The position numbers and the translations under genes were made by a program. A DNA stretch of 64,000 nt from Exilibacterium sp. GTDB lineage: Bacteria > Pseudomonadota > Gammaproteobacteria > Pseudomonadales > Cellvibrionaceae. Of this stretch, positions 26,649-35,441 are shown in pieces. The stretch is taken from assembly GCA_028280195.1 (NCBI GenBank), contig JANQMH010000056.1:62001-126000 (forward strand), given 5' to 3'. Within the stretch, counting starts at the first letter, position 1, and the number at the start of each line of letters is the position of its first letter. The notes beneath the pieces are model-generated. The model was not told the DNA's origin. It was given only the letters and a program-made list of their open reading frames with translations, and searched no databases.

Positions 26649-26769
26649 GATGTAAACTTATTGTTTAGTTTGAATTAACAGTGTTATTAAACAATAGATG
26701 TTTATCCAATGCCAGCAAATGCTGCACACTAGCAGTCTTTCAATACCCGTCAACAACACAGGGGGTTTA

Positions 26770-27141
26770 ATGATGCAGCAGCAACTAATAGCAAAGACGC
26801 GAGAAGCCAGTGAGCGATGGCAGAGGTACTTTAATCAGGGCGATGCGTCTGGCTGTGCTTCCATGTATGAGCAAAAGGCCGATATGATTGCAAAGCCCTT
26901 TGGCCATTATCGGGGTCAAAAAGAGATTGAGATCTTCTGGCGGCGACTGATTGATCAGGGCTATGCGGATATCCGCTATCTGGAACCCAAGATAGAGGTC
27001 ATCGATGATCAAGCCACAGTGTTAAGCAGCCATTGGGCAATGAATAAGGCTCAGGGTGTGATCACTCGTGAGCTATGGGTTATGCAGGCCGATGGCGAGA
27101 TGCGTCTGCGTGAAGACCACTTTGAAGCTAAAGCCGATTAA
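26770..27141 (+). CDS. SnoaL/NTF2-like small protein
   Basis: The 123-residue protein fits the SnoaL-like cone fold: an initial helix (ASERWQRYFNQGDASGCASMY), ADMIAKPFGHYRGQKEIEIFWRRLID, then beta strands ending RELWVMQADGEMRLREDHF. Such proteins bind or isomerise small molecules. I start at ATG 26770, after GGGGG; the frame extends 24 residues upstream without support. Regulation by the divergent LysR gene is likely. No signal peptide. Confidence 0.7.
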   Translation: MMQQQLIAKTREASERWQRYFNQGDASGCASMYEQKADMIAKPFGHYRGQKEIEIFWRRLIDQGYADIRYLEPKIEVIDDQATVLSSHWAMNKAQGVITRELWVMQADGEMRLREDHFEAKAD

Positions 27142-27455
27142 AAAGCATGATGATGTAGGCATTGGGCTCCTTCATTACTTGTTACTGATTTGTGACAGGG
27201 TGCTTAAAAACCGCCATAGCTCAATCTTTTGGTTGTGAGAGTCGGGCGTTAATAGTATGTTGCACAGCGTCTGCTTACCTAATCTTGTGGGTCTTTCCCT
27301 CTTTGCGTTTCAAGTGCGCCACTAGTAAATTGCGATTACTCTTATCCTGTGGCAGTTTGAGTGGTAAGGAACATTCTGGTGTGCAATACAGGTTGTTTCG
27401 GGGGGAGAGCTGGGTGCTACATATAATAAATTTCTATCTTGATGTAAGGATCATT
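27142..27455. other. Intergenic region before the FG-GAP lipoprotein gene
   Basis: The frame of the lipoprotein gene stays open through most of this stretch, but the encoded residues read as non-coding and the lipoprotein signal peptide begins at 27456. I see no RNA gene, repeat or clear promoter here. Confidence 0.5.
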
Positions 27456-29393
27456 ATGAAAAACCTTGACATCGCTTTCCGGTTTTTATCCAGTGTCTTA
27501 TTGCCATTATTATTATCCGCCTGCGGCGGCGGTGGTGGTGGTGGCGGCAGTGGTGATGGCGGTGGTAGCAACCTACCAACTACGACTGCCAGCTTTACCG
27601 TCACCGCCAGCGCGGGCGCCAATGGTAGTATCGACCCGGCCAGTCAAACGGTCAGCGCCGGTGATAACACCAGCTTTACTATCACCCCCGACAGCAATTT
27701 TACTATCGACAGTATCAGTGGCTGCAACGGCAGTGTGTCGGGCAACACCTACACCACCAGCGCTATCAACGCCGATTGCAGCGTAACCGCGACTTTCACG
27801 CGCGGACCCAGCGTCCCGACGCTGAGCTTTGTTCAGGCTAAAACGCTACGCGTCAGCTGGACGGATACCGGGGGCGCCACCCATTACCGATTGCTGGAAA
27901 ATCCCGATGGGGCATCGGGCTTTGCCCAGGTGGGGGACGATATCGCACCGGGTGTAGGGGAGGTCGATCTCCCGGTGTCAGTGTTCGAGAGCGTTAACGC
28001 GCAATATATGCTGCAAAGCTGTGTCAATGCCGCCTGCAGTGACTCCAGCGCGGTATCCGTCAGTGGGACGCTGATTGACGGTATCGGCTATTTCAAAGCG
28101 AGCAATACCGACGGCGCTGATAGATTTGGTGTCAGCGTCAGCCTCAACAGCGCAGGCGACATCCTGGCGGTGGGTGCCCCTGATGAGGATAGCGCTGCCA
28201 CCGGTGTTGGCGGTGATAGCAGTGATGATTCGGCGAGTAGTGCCGGCGCGGTATATGTGTTTGCCCGCAGCGGCAACACCTGGAGCCAGCAGGCCTATCT
28301 CAAAGCCAGCAATGCCGAAGGTGGCGATCGATTTGGCAATTCTGTCAGTCTCAACAGCAGCGGCGACACCCTGGCAGTGGGTGCCCAATTGGAAGGCAGT
28401 GGCAGCGCCGGCAACCAGAATGACAATACTGCTGATGCTGCCGGTGCGGTGTATGTGTTTACCCGCAGTGGCAATACCTGGAGCCAGCAAGCCTACATTA
28501 AGGCCAGCAATGCCGGCATCAACCATACTTTTGGCGAGTCGATCAGCCTCAACGGCACGGGTGACACGCTGGCCGTGGGTTCAACTGGAGAAAATGGCTT
28601 CTCCGGCGCGGTTTATGTCTATTTCCGCAACGGCGACACCTGGGGAACGCAGGAATATTTCACGCCTCTGAATACCAACGGCGTTCAGCGATTTGGCTTC
28701 TCTGTCAGCCTCGACAGCAGCGGCGATACGTTGGCGGTGGGCGCGATTGGTGTAGTAGAGGCGGTGTATATTTTTACCCGTAGCGGCGACACCTGGAGCA
28801 ACACGGCGGAGACTATCACGGCCGGTGGTGATATTGGATTTGGCGAGTCGGTCAGCCTTAATAGCGCGGGTGATGTACTGGCGGTGGGTGCTCCAGAGGA
28901 AGACAGTGCTGCCACCGGTATTGACGGCGACGATAGTGATAATTCGGCTGAGTCTGCCGGAGCCGTGTTTGTGTATACCCGCAGTGGCAACACCTGGAAC
29001 CGGCAGGCCTATATCAAGGCCAGCAATACCGGGCCTGATGACAAATTCGGCACAGCGGTCAGCCTCAACGATACGGGTGATAGGCTGGCGGTGAGCGCCC
29101 CACAGGAAGCCAGCATTGGCACCGGCATCGGCAGCAATCAGGGCGATGATTCGGCCGCTGCAGCTGGTGCGGTGTATGTGTTTACCCGCAGTGGCAATAC
29201 CTGGAACCAGCAGGCCTATATTAAGGCCAGCAATACCGGCAGTGATGATGAATTTGGTAGCTCACTCGGCTTCGACAGCACGGGCAACACGCTGGCCGTG
29301 GGAGCCCGAGGGGAAGCCAGTGCCGCCGAAGGCATTGGCGGCGACCAGAGCGATAATTCCAGAAATCAAGCCGGCGCGGTGTATCTGTATTAA
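27456..29393 (+). CDS. Outer-surface lipoprotein with seven FG-GAP-like propeller repeats
   Basis: The 645-residue precursor starts with a lipoprotein signal ending LLLSAC, so Cys would be lipidated. A glycine run (eight Gly) and a Gly/Ser linker follow. About residues 47-110 form a bacterial InlB-B-like repeat (ANGSIDPASQTVSAGD). A fibronectin-like stretch leads to seven repeats of about 55-70 residues, each with KASN..DRFG.SVSLN..GD.LAVGA and AGAVYVFTRSGNTW. Seven repeats fit one seven-bladed beta-propeller. ATG 27456 follows AAGGA. Likely a surface-exposed binding protein; the ligand is unknown. Confidence 0.8.
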   Translation: MKNLDIAFRFLSSVLLPLLLSACGGGGGGGGSGDGGGSNLPTTTASFTVTASAGANGSIDPASQTVSAGDNTSFTITPDSNFTIDSISGCNGSVSGNTYTTSAINADCSVTATFTRGPSVPTLSFVQAKTLRVSWTDTGGATHYRLLENPDGASGFAQVGDDIAPGVGEVDLPVSVFESVNAQYMLQSCVNAACSDSSAVSVSGTLIDGIGYFKASNTDGADRFGVSVSLNSAGDILAVGAPDEDSAATGVGGDSSDDSASSAGAVYVFARSGNTWSQQAYLKASNAEGGDRFGNSVSLNSSGDTLAVGAQLEGSGSAGNQNDNTADAAGAVYVFTRSGNTWSQQAYIKASNAGINHTFGESISLNGTGDTLAVGSTGENGFSGAVYVYFRNGDTWGTQEYFTPLNTNGVQRFGFSVSLDSSGDTLAVGAIGVVEAVYIFTRSGDTWSNTAETITAGGDIGFGESVSLNSAGDVLAVGAPEEDSAATGIDGDDSDNSAESAGAVFVYTRSGNTWNRQAYIKASNTGPDDKFGTAVSLNDTGDRLAVSAPQEASIGTGIGSNQGDDSAAAAGAVYVFTRSGNTWNQQAYIKASNTGSDDEFGSSLGFDSTGNTLAVGARGEASAAEGIGGDQSDNSRNQAGAVYLY

Positions 29394-29428
29394 AGGCAGG
29401 CGCCGCATTAAAGAGGTTTGAAATAAGT

Positions 29429-30130
29429 ATGCATGCAGCTGTGATAGTGTTTTTTGCTTTACTATTGCTGTGGATACTTGTGTTGTCGTATATCTTCGTA
29501 AAGGGAAAAAAACGCAGGGCCGAGTTTGTGCGCGTAGCTAAAGAATTGGGCCTATCCTTCTCTAAAAAACCTGATAGAGCGCTGCGCAAGCGGCTCAAAA
29601 AATTTGGCCGCTTTGCCACTACTAGCAGGGGCAGCAAGTACTATTATAACGCAAACATGATGAATGTATTGCGCGACAACAGGCATGGCGTAGAGATGGT
29701 GTTTTTTGAATGCCGACAAAGGTGGGAAGATCATGGGAGTATGGATAGTGTTTTCTATTTTAGATCACCAGCAATGAGCTTGCCCCAGTTCTCCTTACGT
29801 GAAACGCTTTTGGCCACTCAACTTTTCCTTGGCTCTATAACAGGTAATTCCGGAATAAACCTGAAGAACCACCCTAAATTTTCAGAAAGGTATTATCTCA
29901 CCAGCAATAATGAAAAAGCCGCGCTAGAATTATTTGACGACAACCTTGTTGCTTTCCTTGAAAGCCAGGATGGATTTCATATCGAAGCTGACCATGACGA
30001 GATTATCATTTACACTGCAAATACACAGAATCGAGTCATTAATCAACGTCCATATAAGCGCATCGAGCCGCACGAGTTCAAGCAGCTTAGATCGAAGGCT
30101 GTTGATATCTTTGAACATTTTAGTGCATAA
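29429..30130 (+). CDS. Membrane-anchored protein of unknown function
   Basis: The 233-residue protein has one N-terminal membrane segment (about residues 4-24, AVIVFFALLLLWILVLSYIF) followed by a Lys/Arg-rich stretch, so the long C-terminal part should face the cytosol. The soluble part has mixed alpha/beta character (GVEMVFFECRQRWED, FHIEADHDEIIIYTA) but I recognise no family. The gene is clearly more AT-rich than the core genome, suggesting transfer. It follows the FG-GAP lipoprotein by 35 bases and may be co-transcribed. Confidence 0.6.
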   Translation: MHAAVIVFFALLLLWILVLSYIFVKGKKRRAEFVRVAKELGLSFSKKPDRALRKRLKKFGRFATTSRGSKYYYNANMMNVLRDNRHGVEMVFFECRQRWEDHGSMDSVFYFRSPAMSLPQFSLRETLLATQLFLGSITGNSGINLKNHPKFSERYYLTSNNEKAALELFDDNLVAFLESQDGFHIEADHDEIIIYTANTQNRVINQRPYKRIEPHEFKQLRSKAVDIFEHFSA

Positions 30131-30224
30131 AGACCCGACCTATAAGGTTTGCACAACTAATACGTACAATTGAGCATACAAAGCCTCCGCCGTGATCTGG
30201 GCAACACCCCCGCGGACTTGAATG

Positions 30225-30541
30225 TCAATCCTGCAAAAAACTCAATATCCAGCTGATCAAAATAGGGTGGTCAGTTGGGGTATCGAGCGATTGCAATGCC
30301 CGGCGCGCCGTCCCGGCTGGAATGATACCCTGGCGGTGCCGAGTCAACGCCGCGGAGTAGGGCGCTGAAAATTCCGGGTGCCCCTGCACTGTCATCATAT
30401 GATTGTCGTACTGCAGCATGTAATACGGGCAAAAATCACTGGCAGCCAGCAGTTGCGCACCGTCAGGCGGCACGGTGATTTGGTCGCGGTGACTGACGAT
30501 GATATTCAAAATGTCCTGGTAGGGAGTCATCCAGGGCCGGC
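30225..30541 (-). pseudogene. C-terminal part of a class I glutamine amidotransferase
   Basis: About 105 residues match the last part of GMP-synthase-like amidotransferases: PWMTPYQDILNIIVSHRDQI, FCPYYMLQYDNHMMTVQGHPEFS with the catalytic His in GHPEF. The nucleophile-elbow Cys and everything N-terminal to it are gone. Homology stops near 30541, exactly where the nitrilase fragment on the other strand begins. Without the catalytic Cys it cannot be an active amidotransferase, so I call it a pseudogene. Confidence 0.75.
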
Positions 30542-30545
30542 GAAT

Positions 30546-30992
30546 AACGAGTCCACCGTTTACCGCCCCGGCAACTCAATCGACAGTTACCTGGTCGGCG
30601 GGCACCGGGTGGGCTGCTCCATATGTTATGACCTGCGTTTTCCCGAGCTGTACCTCAAACTGGCGCAACAGGGCGTGCAGGTAATTGTGGTGCCTGCGGC
30701 TTTTACCCTGCAGACCGGCAAGGATCACTGGGAAGTCCTGTGCCGCGCCCGCGCCATTGAAGCGCAGGCCTATGTGCTGGCGGCCAACCAGTACGGCCAG
30801 TATGAGGAAGAGGGGATAATGCGTGCCAATTACGGCAACTCCCTGGTGGTGGATCCCTGGGGCAAGGTGATTGCCCGGGCCCAGGACAAAGCGTGTTATA
30901 TCAGCGCCGAGCTGGACTTTGATTACCTCGCTGAGGTCAGGTCGAATCTGCCTTCGCTGCGGCATCGGGTGTTGGCTACCGGCGAGCGTTGA
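30546..30992 (+). pseudogene. C-terminal part of a nitrilase-family carbon-nitrogen hydrolase
   Basis: About 148 residues match the second half of nitrilase-superfamily amidases: YRPGNSIDSYLVGG, the catalytic Cys in GCSICYDLRFPELY, VPAAFTLQTGKDHWEVLCRARAIE and NYGNSLVVDPWG. The catalytic Glu and Lys, carried in the missing N-terminal half, are absent. Full family members have about 260-280 residues. Nit-type deaminated-glutathione amidase is the closest type I can name. It ends nine bases before the diaminopropionate lyase gene. Confidence 0.75.
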
Positions 30993-31001
30993 GGGGGTGC
31001 C

Positions 31002-32213
31002 ATGGCGGTCAGCTCGAACTTTTTCCAAAATCCCGGCGCTGTGCCGCCGGGCCCCTATGATGTGTCTTTAGATACCGTTTTCAACCGAGAAGGGGCGCGG
31101 CAGGCACAGGCGGTAATTGGCGACTGGCAGGGCTACCAGCCAACGCCGTTGCGCTCATTGGACAGGCTGGCGGCGCAACTGCAGATTGCCGGCGTGTTAT
31201 ATAAGGATGAGGCCGGGCGTTTTGGCCTGGGCAGTTTCAAGGCCCTGGGCGGGGCCTATGCGGTTTATCGTTTGCTGGCCGATCGCGTCTGCGACCAACT
31301 CGGGCAGGTCGTGCCGTTTCAAGATTTGCTGACGGATCAGTACCAGGCCATAAGCCGGCGGTTTACCGTCGCCTCGGCCACGGCTGGCAACCACGGCCGT
31401 GCCGTTGCCTGGGGCGCGCAGATGCTGGGGTGTCGCTGCATGATATATGTCCACGCCGGTGTCAGCGCTGCGCGCGCCGCCGCCATCGCTCAATACGGTG
31501 CGACCATCGTGCGCGTCAAAGGCAATTACGACGATTCGGTCGAACGCGCCGCCGCCGATGCCCGGGCCAATGGCTGGACGGTGGTATCGGATACTTCCTA
31601 TCCGGGCTATACCGATATTCCCAAATACGTGATGCAGGGCTATACCGTTATGGTCGAGGAAATCGTCAGCGCCCTGGCAAACAAACCAAGGCCCACCCAT
31701 ATGTTTTTGCAGGGTGGTGTCGGCGGCATGGCGGCGGCCGTCTGCGCCTACCTGTGGGACAGCTGGGGGCGACACAAGCCCCGCTGCGTGATCGTCGAAC
31801 CCGAGCACGCCGCCTGCCTGCTGCACAGCGCACGGCGGGGGCGGCTGTCTGCGGTCCGCGCGCTGGACACGGTGATGTCGGGCCTGGCCTGCGGCGTACC
31901 CTCGCTGCTGGCCTGGCAGATACTGGCGCCGGGCGCCGAGTTTTACATGAGCATCCCCGACCGGCCTGCGCTGGATGCCGTGGCGGCACTGGCCCGAGGT
32001 GACTACGGCGCGGGGTGCGTCGTCGCCGGCGAGTCGGCCACCGCCGGACTGGCCGGTCTGATTGCCGCTGCCGGTGGCAGTGAAATCAGAAACCAACTGG
32101 GTTTAAATGCCGATAGCCGGGTGCTGTTGATTGGCACCGAAGGCGATACCGGCTCTGAACGCCACCGTCAGCTGGCGGCTGATGAAAAAAAGGCACTGGG
32201 TTCGGCGTCTTGA
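31002..32213 (+). CDS. dpaL: Diaminopropionate ammonia-lyase
   Basis: The 403-residue PLP enzyme (fold type II) breaks 2,3-diaminopropionate into pyruvate and two ammonia. Blocks seen are YQPTPLRSLDRLA, the PLP lysine in GLGSFKALGGAYAVY, SATAGNHGRAVAWGAQ, the glycine loop QGGVGGMAAAV and LIGTEGDTGS. E. coli YgeX has 398 residues. It follows directly on the broken nitrilase gene, which may have shared its promoter before the deletion. Confidence 0.9.
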   Translation: MAVSSNFFQNPGAVPPGPYDVSLDTVFNREGARQAQAVIGDWQGYQPTPLRSLDRLAAQLQIAGVLYKDEAGRFGLGSFKALGGAYAVYRLLADRVCDQLGQVVPFQDLLTDQYQAISRRFTVASATAGNHGRAVAWGAQMLGCRCMIYVHAGVSAARAAAIAQYGATIVRVKGNYDDSVERAAADARANGWTVVSDTSYPGYTDIPKYVMQGYTVMVEEIVSALANKPRPTHMFLQGGVGGMAAAVCAYLWDSWGRHKPRCVIVEPEHAACLLHSARRGRLSAVRALDTVMSGLACGVPSLLAWQILAPGAEFYMSIPDRPALDAVAALARGDYGAGCVVAGESATAGLAGLIAAAGGSEIRNQLGLNADSRVLLIGTEGDTGSERHRQLAADEKKALGSAS

Positions 32214-32845
32214 ACCTGCGGCGTCCGGATGCCTGCCGGTTTTCGAATCGACTCAATCTGCTTTCATCCATTACGGGCAATCGCAGTCAGTTCAGGTTAT
32301 TGCTTAAGCCTATTAATATAAATTAAATAATAGCTTTCTTTGTCTCGAGGCTCTGAGGCCGGGTCATATTACACAGGCTTGCGGTATTTGCGGCAGGGGG
32401 CAATCCGCAGCGCCGCGACGCTGAAAAACACGCCAAACCGGCCGCCGAAAACAGCCGCTCCGGCCACTTATCGCGCCACCCGGCACGCTATCCGTCGCGG
32501 CGGATTCCTTTCTGAAATCCTGCAGTAACGGCCATCTTTTTAGAACTAAACTGCATAAAAAAATGCAATAAAAATTTCATCGGTTTTATTGAATATAGGC
32601 CTAATACGGTCTAAGTCTAAGATTTACATAACTTTTTTGTTTTAGGTTCTAAAAATATTCAAATTAGTGTGAACAATTTAATAAGTCGGAACTATTGGCA
32701 GATAAAACAACATGCTGGCACGAATGAGTCTGGTTATCCGCAATTTTTAGGCATACTTTGGCAGGTAATTAGCGGTCAGATTGGCGGACCGCCGGAGTCA
32801 GCCAAGGCTGATAAATATATCGATTGACGGGCGCGGTAATACCCT
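32214..32845. other. AT-rich intergenic region upstream of the GAF-AraC gene
   Basis: This 632-base stretch holds no credible gene. Its right half (32540-32760) is markedly AT-rich, with several TATAAT-like words but no promoter I would single out. It probably contains the control region of the AraC-type gene at 32846. A small frame at 32340-32528 lacks coding character. Confidence 0.5.
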
Positions 32846-33844
32846 ATGGAGAGCGAGTTGACGTCCTTGTTACAGAGTGACCAGCAGGAGGTTGACGGTG
32901 GTCATATCCCACCGATGACACAGTATAATTTTGACAGTTTCACCGATCGCCTGCGATTTTTATACAGCCTGCTGGCGCATCCACTCGACTCAATGGCTGC
33001 GCAATATCAGACCTATCTGAATGCCGGTTGCCAGATGTTGGGGGGGGAATTCGGTTTTATCAGCAAAGTGCAGGAAGCCTCGAAGCACAAAATAATTGCC
33101 GTTGGCGGTGCATCAGATCTTTTTTATGTGAACCAGGAACTGGATTTGGCTGCCGGCCTCTGCGACGATATATCTCAGTTGCAAAACACATTCTACGCGC
33201 CAAAAGTTGGCAGTGATCGTGTGCAACCTCCGTTTGTGTCCTATAATGGGCCAGGTGTTACGTCCTACATAGGTACGCCTGTTAATGTGGACGGACAAGT
33301 ATTTGGGGTGTTGTGTTTTATCTCAACCACTCCTCGGCAGGGGGAATTTTCCTCCAATGACATTGAAACCATAGAACTTATGGCAGAAGGAGTGGCCAGG
33401 ATGATTGAACTACAATCTGCAAAAGCCAAAGAGCGGGCCAACGAGGCCGCCGGGTTTGCTGTGGCCGGGGTGAAATCCCTGGACGAGTACATACAGCAGG
33501 CGCGACTGCCCGAGGTTTACGGTGTTCCCGGTCGCGTTGTGGAAGTGCTGCAGCGCCGTATCGGTAAGGCACCGCTGGCAATTGATTACATTGCTGAAGA
33601 GCTGAATCTGTCAAAGCGCACGCTGCAGCGGCGCCTGCAACAGCAGCACATCAGCTTTGCTCAACTGCGCGATCAGGTCCGTTTCCATTTTTCCATTGGG
33701 TATTTGATCGAGCAAAATTTGAGTATCGATAGCATCTCGGCCTCCTTGGATTTTTCCGATCGCACCAGCTTTACCAATGCCTTCAAGCGTTGGACTAATC
33801 TGTCTCCCAGCACCTTCAGGAAGCTGTTTCGAGACTACGCTTAG
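32846..33844 (+). CDS. AraC-family regulator with N-terminal GAF domain
   Basis: The 332-residue protein combines a GAF sensor domain (about residues 35-185, including GCQMLGGEFGFISKV and VTSYIGTPVNVDGQVFGVLCF) with a C-terminal double HTH of the AraC type (about 235-330: LSKRTLQRRLQQQHISFAQLRD and SASLDFSDRTSFTNAFKRWTN). Cys residues in the GAF part could bind a small ligand. Most AraC proteins use a cupin sensor, so GAF is a less common pairing. No target gene is obvious; the flanking genes point away or have their own control. Confidence 0.85.
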   Translation: MESELTSLLQSDQQEVDGGHIPPMTQYNFDSFTDRLRFLYSLLAHPLDSMAAQYQTYLNAGCQMLGGEFGFISKVQEASKHKIIAVGGASDLFYVNQELDLAAGLCDDISQLQNTFYAPKVGSDRVQPPFVSYNGPGVTSYIGTPVNVDGQVFGVLCFISTTPRQGEFSSNDIETIELMAEGVARMIELQSAKAKERANEAAGFAVAGVKSLDEYIQQARLPEVYGVPGRVVEVLQRRIGKAPLAIDYIAEELNLSKRTLQRRLQQQHISFAQLRDQVRFHFSIGYLIEQNLSIDSISASLDFSDRTSFTNAFKRWTNLSPSTFRKLFRDYA

Positions 33845-34063
33845 GCGCTATGGGTGCCCAACAATTGTTCGTGGCGGTGGTCATTACCACTGCCGCGGTT
33901 TTCTGTGTTTCCCATTAATTCCAGCTGTCCGTCCGCCACTGCCCTCCCGCCGGTAATTGCCTGGTTTATGCAAACAGGGTAGAGTTACCGGTTTTTCCCG
34001 CCGGTGACTTTCGCATGCGGCGGTCACTACCAATAGCACTTTATAAATGAAAGGGTAATTTGC

Positions 34064-34399
34064 ATGGAATTTCTGATTCCTGCCGCCATGGCGCAGGCAG
34101 AGGCGGCTCCCGCGCAACAGGCCAATCCGATGATCACCTTGTTGATGTTCGGCGGCTTATTTGTCTTTATGTACCTGTTTATCATCCGCCCCCAGCGCAA
34201 GCGGCAAAAAGAGCACCAGGAGCTGGTAGGCGCGCTTAACAAAGGTGACGAGGTGGTACTCAACAGCGGCCTGCTGGGCAAGATCACCAAAGTTGACGAT
34301 ACCTATATGGTGGTCGACGCCGGCAACAAGGTCGAGCTGAAATTTCAGAAAGCCTCGGTGCACGCCATCCTGCCGAAGGGTACCCTCAAGGAGATATAA
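34064..34399 (+). CDS. yajC: YajC-like preprotein translocase subunit, away from secDF
   Basis: The 111-residue protein has one membrane segment (about 24-41, ITLLMFGGLFVFMYLFII) followed by RPQRKRQKEHQELV and GDEVVLNSGLLGKITKVDD, the YajC signature. YajC associates with SecDF in the inner membrane. Normally the gene lies between tgt and secD. Here neither is present, and it stands ten bases before a PLP-enzyme gene. It may be the only yajC moved elsewhere or a second copy. Confidence 0.85.
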   Translation: MEFLIPAAMAQAEAAPAQQANPMITLLMFGGLFVFMYLFIIRPQRKRQKEHQELVGALNKGDEVVLNSGLLGKITKVDDTYMVVDAGNKVELKFQKASVHAILPKGTLKEI

Positions 34400-34409
34400 C
34401 CGTCGCCTC

Positions 34410-35435
34410 ATGACTCCAACCTATCCGCTGCGCCGCGCGCTCGCTCAGACACCCACGCCGCTGCAGCCGCTGCAGCGACTGTCTGCGCAGCTCGGCGGGC
34501 CGCGTATCTGGGTCAAGCGCGATGACCTCACCGGCAGCGTACTCAGCGGCAACAAGGTGCGCAAGCTGGAGTTCAATATTGCCCAGGCTTTGGACGAGGG
34601 CTGCGATACGCTGATAACCTGCGGCGGTCTGCAGTCGAACCACTGCCGCGCGACCGCACTGCTGGGAGCGCAGCTGGGCCTGACTGTGCACTTGGTGCTG
34701 CGGGGTGAACCCGGGGTCGAGGCAGACGGTAATCTGTTGCTGGACTACCTGGCCGGCGCCAGAGTGAGCTGCTATCCGCGGCAGCGCTATCAGGCCGATC
34801 TGGCGGATATCCTGCGCGGCTGGCGCGACCACTACCGCCAGAGCGGGGCCAAAGCCTTTGTCATCCCCACCGGCGCCAGCGATGAAATCGGCATCTGGGG
34901 CTATGTGCGCGCCAGCGAGGAGCTGGCCGGCGATTTTCAGTCCCACGGTATCAGTCCCCACCACATTCTACTGGCGACCGGCTCCGGCGGCACCCAGGCG
35001 GGCCTGTCGGTCGGCTGTCATCTGCTCGGCCTCAATAGCGCGGTTGTCGGCATGGCGGTGTGTGATGATGAGGCCTACTTTCAGCACAAAATCCGTCGCG
35101 ATCTGCAACTCTGGCAACAGCGCTACGGTGTTGCCGTCGACCTCGCGCAGGTAGAGGTCAATGTCAACGACCAGTATATCGGCCCCGGTTATGCAAAGGC
35201 CGGCGGCGAGGTGTTTGAAACCATCAAGCTGGCGGCCAGGCTTGAGGGGCTGGTGCTCGATCCCGTCTATACAGGTAAGGCCTTTCACGGAATGATAGAA
35301 GAGATAAAGCAGGGCAGGCTGCCCGCCGGCGGCGATATCGTGTTTGTTCACACCGGCGGCATCTTCGGGCTCTTTCCGCAACGGCTCCAGTTCAGGGATC
35401 TGTGGGAGTCAGAGAAAACACATCACCGAGAATAA
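34410..35435 (+). CDS. D-cysteine desulfhydrase / ACC deaminase family PLP enzyme
   Basis: The 341-residue fold-type-II PLP enzyme shows PTPLQPLQRLSAQLGG, WVKRDDLTGSVLSGNKVRKLEF with the PLP lysine in GNKVRK, CGGLQSNHCRATA, ATGSGGTQAGLSVG and the C-terminal VFVHTGGIFGLF. The family contains D-cysteine desulfhydrase and 1-aminocyclopropane-1-carboxylate deaminase. Which substrate is used cannot be settled by eye. It lies six bases before the sodium/alanine symporter, so an imported amino acid is a likely substrate. Confidence 0.85.
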   Translation: MTPTYPLRRALAQTPTPLQPLQRLSAQLGGPRIWVKRDDLTGSVLSGNKVRKLEFNIAQALDEGCDTLITCGGLQSNHCRATALLGAQLGLTVHLVLRGEPGVEADGNLLLDYLAGARVSCYPRQRYQADLADILRGWRDHYRQSGAKAFVIPTGASDEIGIWGYVRASEELAGDFQSHGISPHHILLATGSGGTQAGLSVGCHLLGLNSAVVGMAVCDDEAYFQHKIRRDLQLWQQRYGVAVDLAQVEVNVNDQYIGPGYAKAGGEVFETIKLAARLEGLVLDPVYTGKAFHGMIEEIKQGRLPAGGDIVFVHTGGIFGLFPQRLQFRDLWESEKTHHRE

Positions 35436-35441
35436 TAACCT

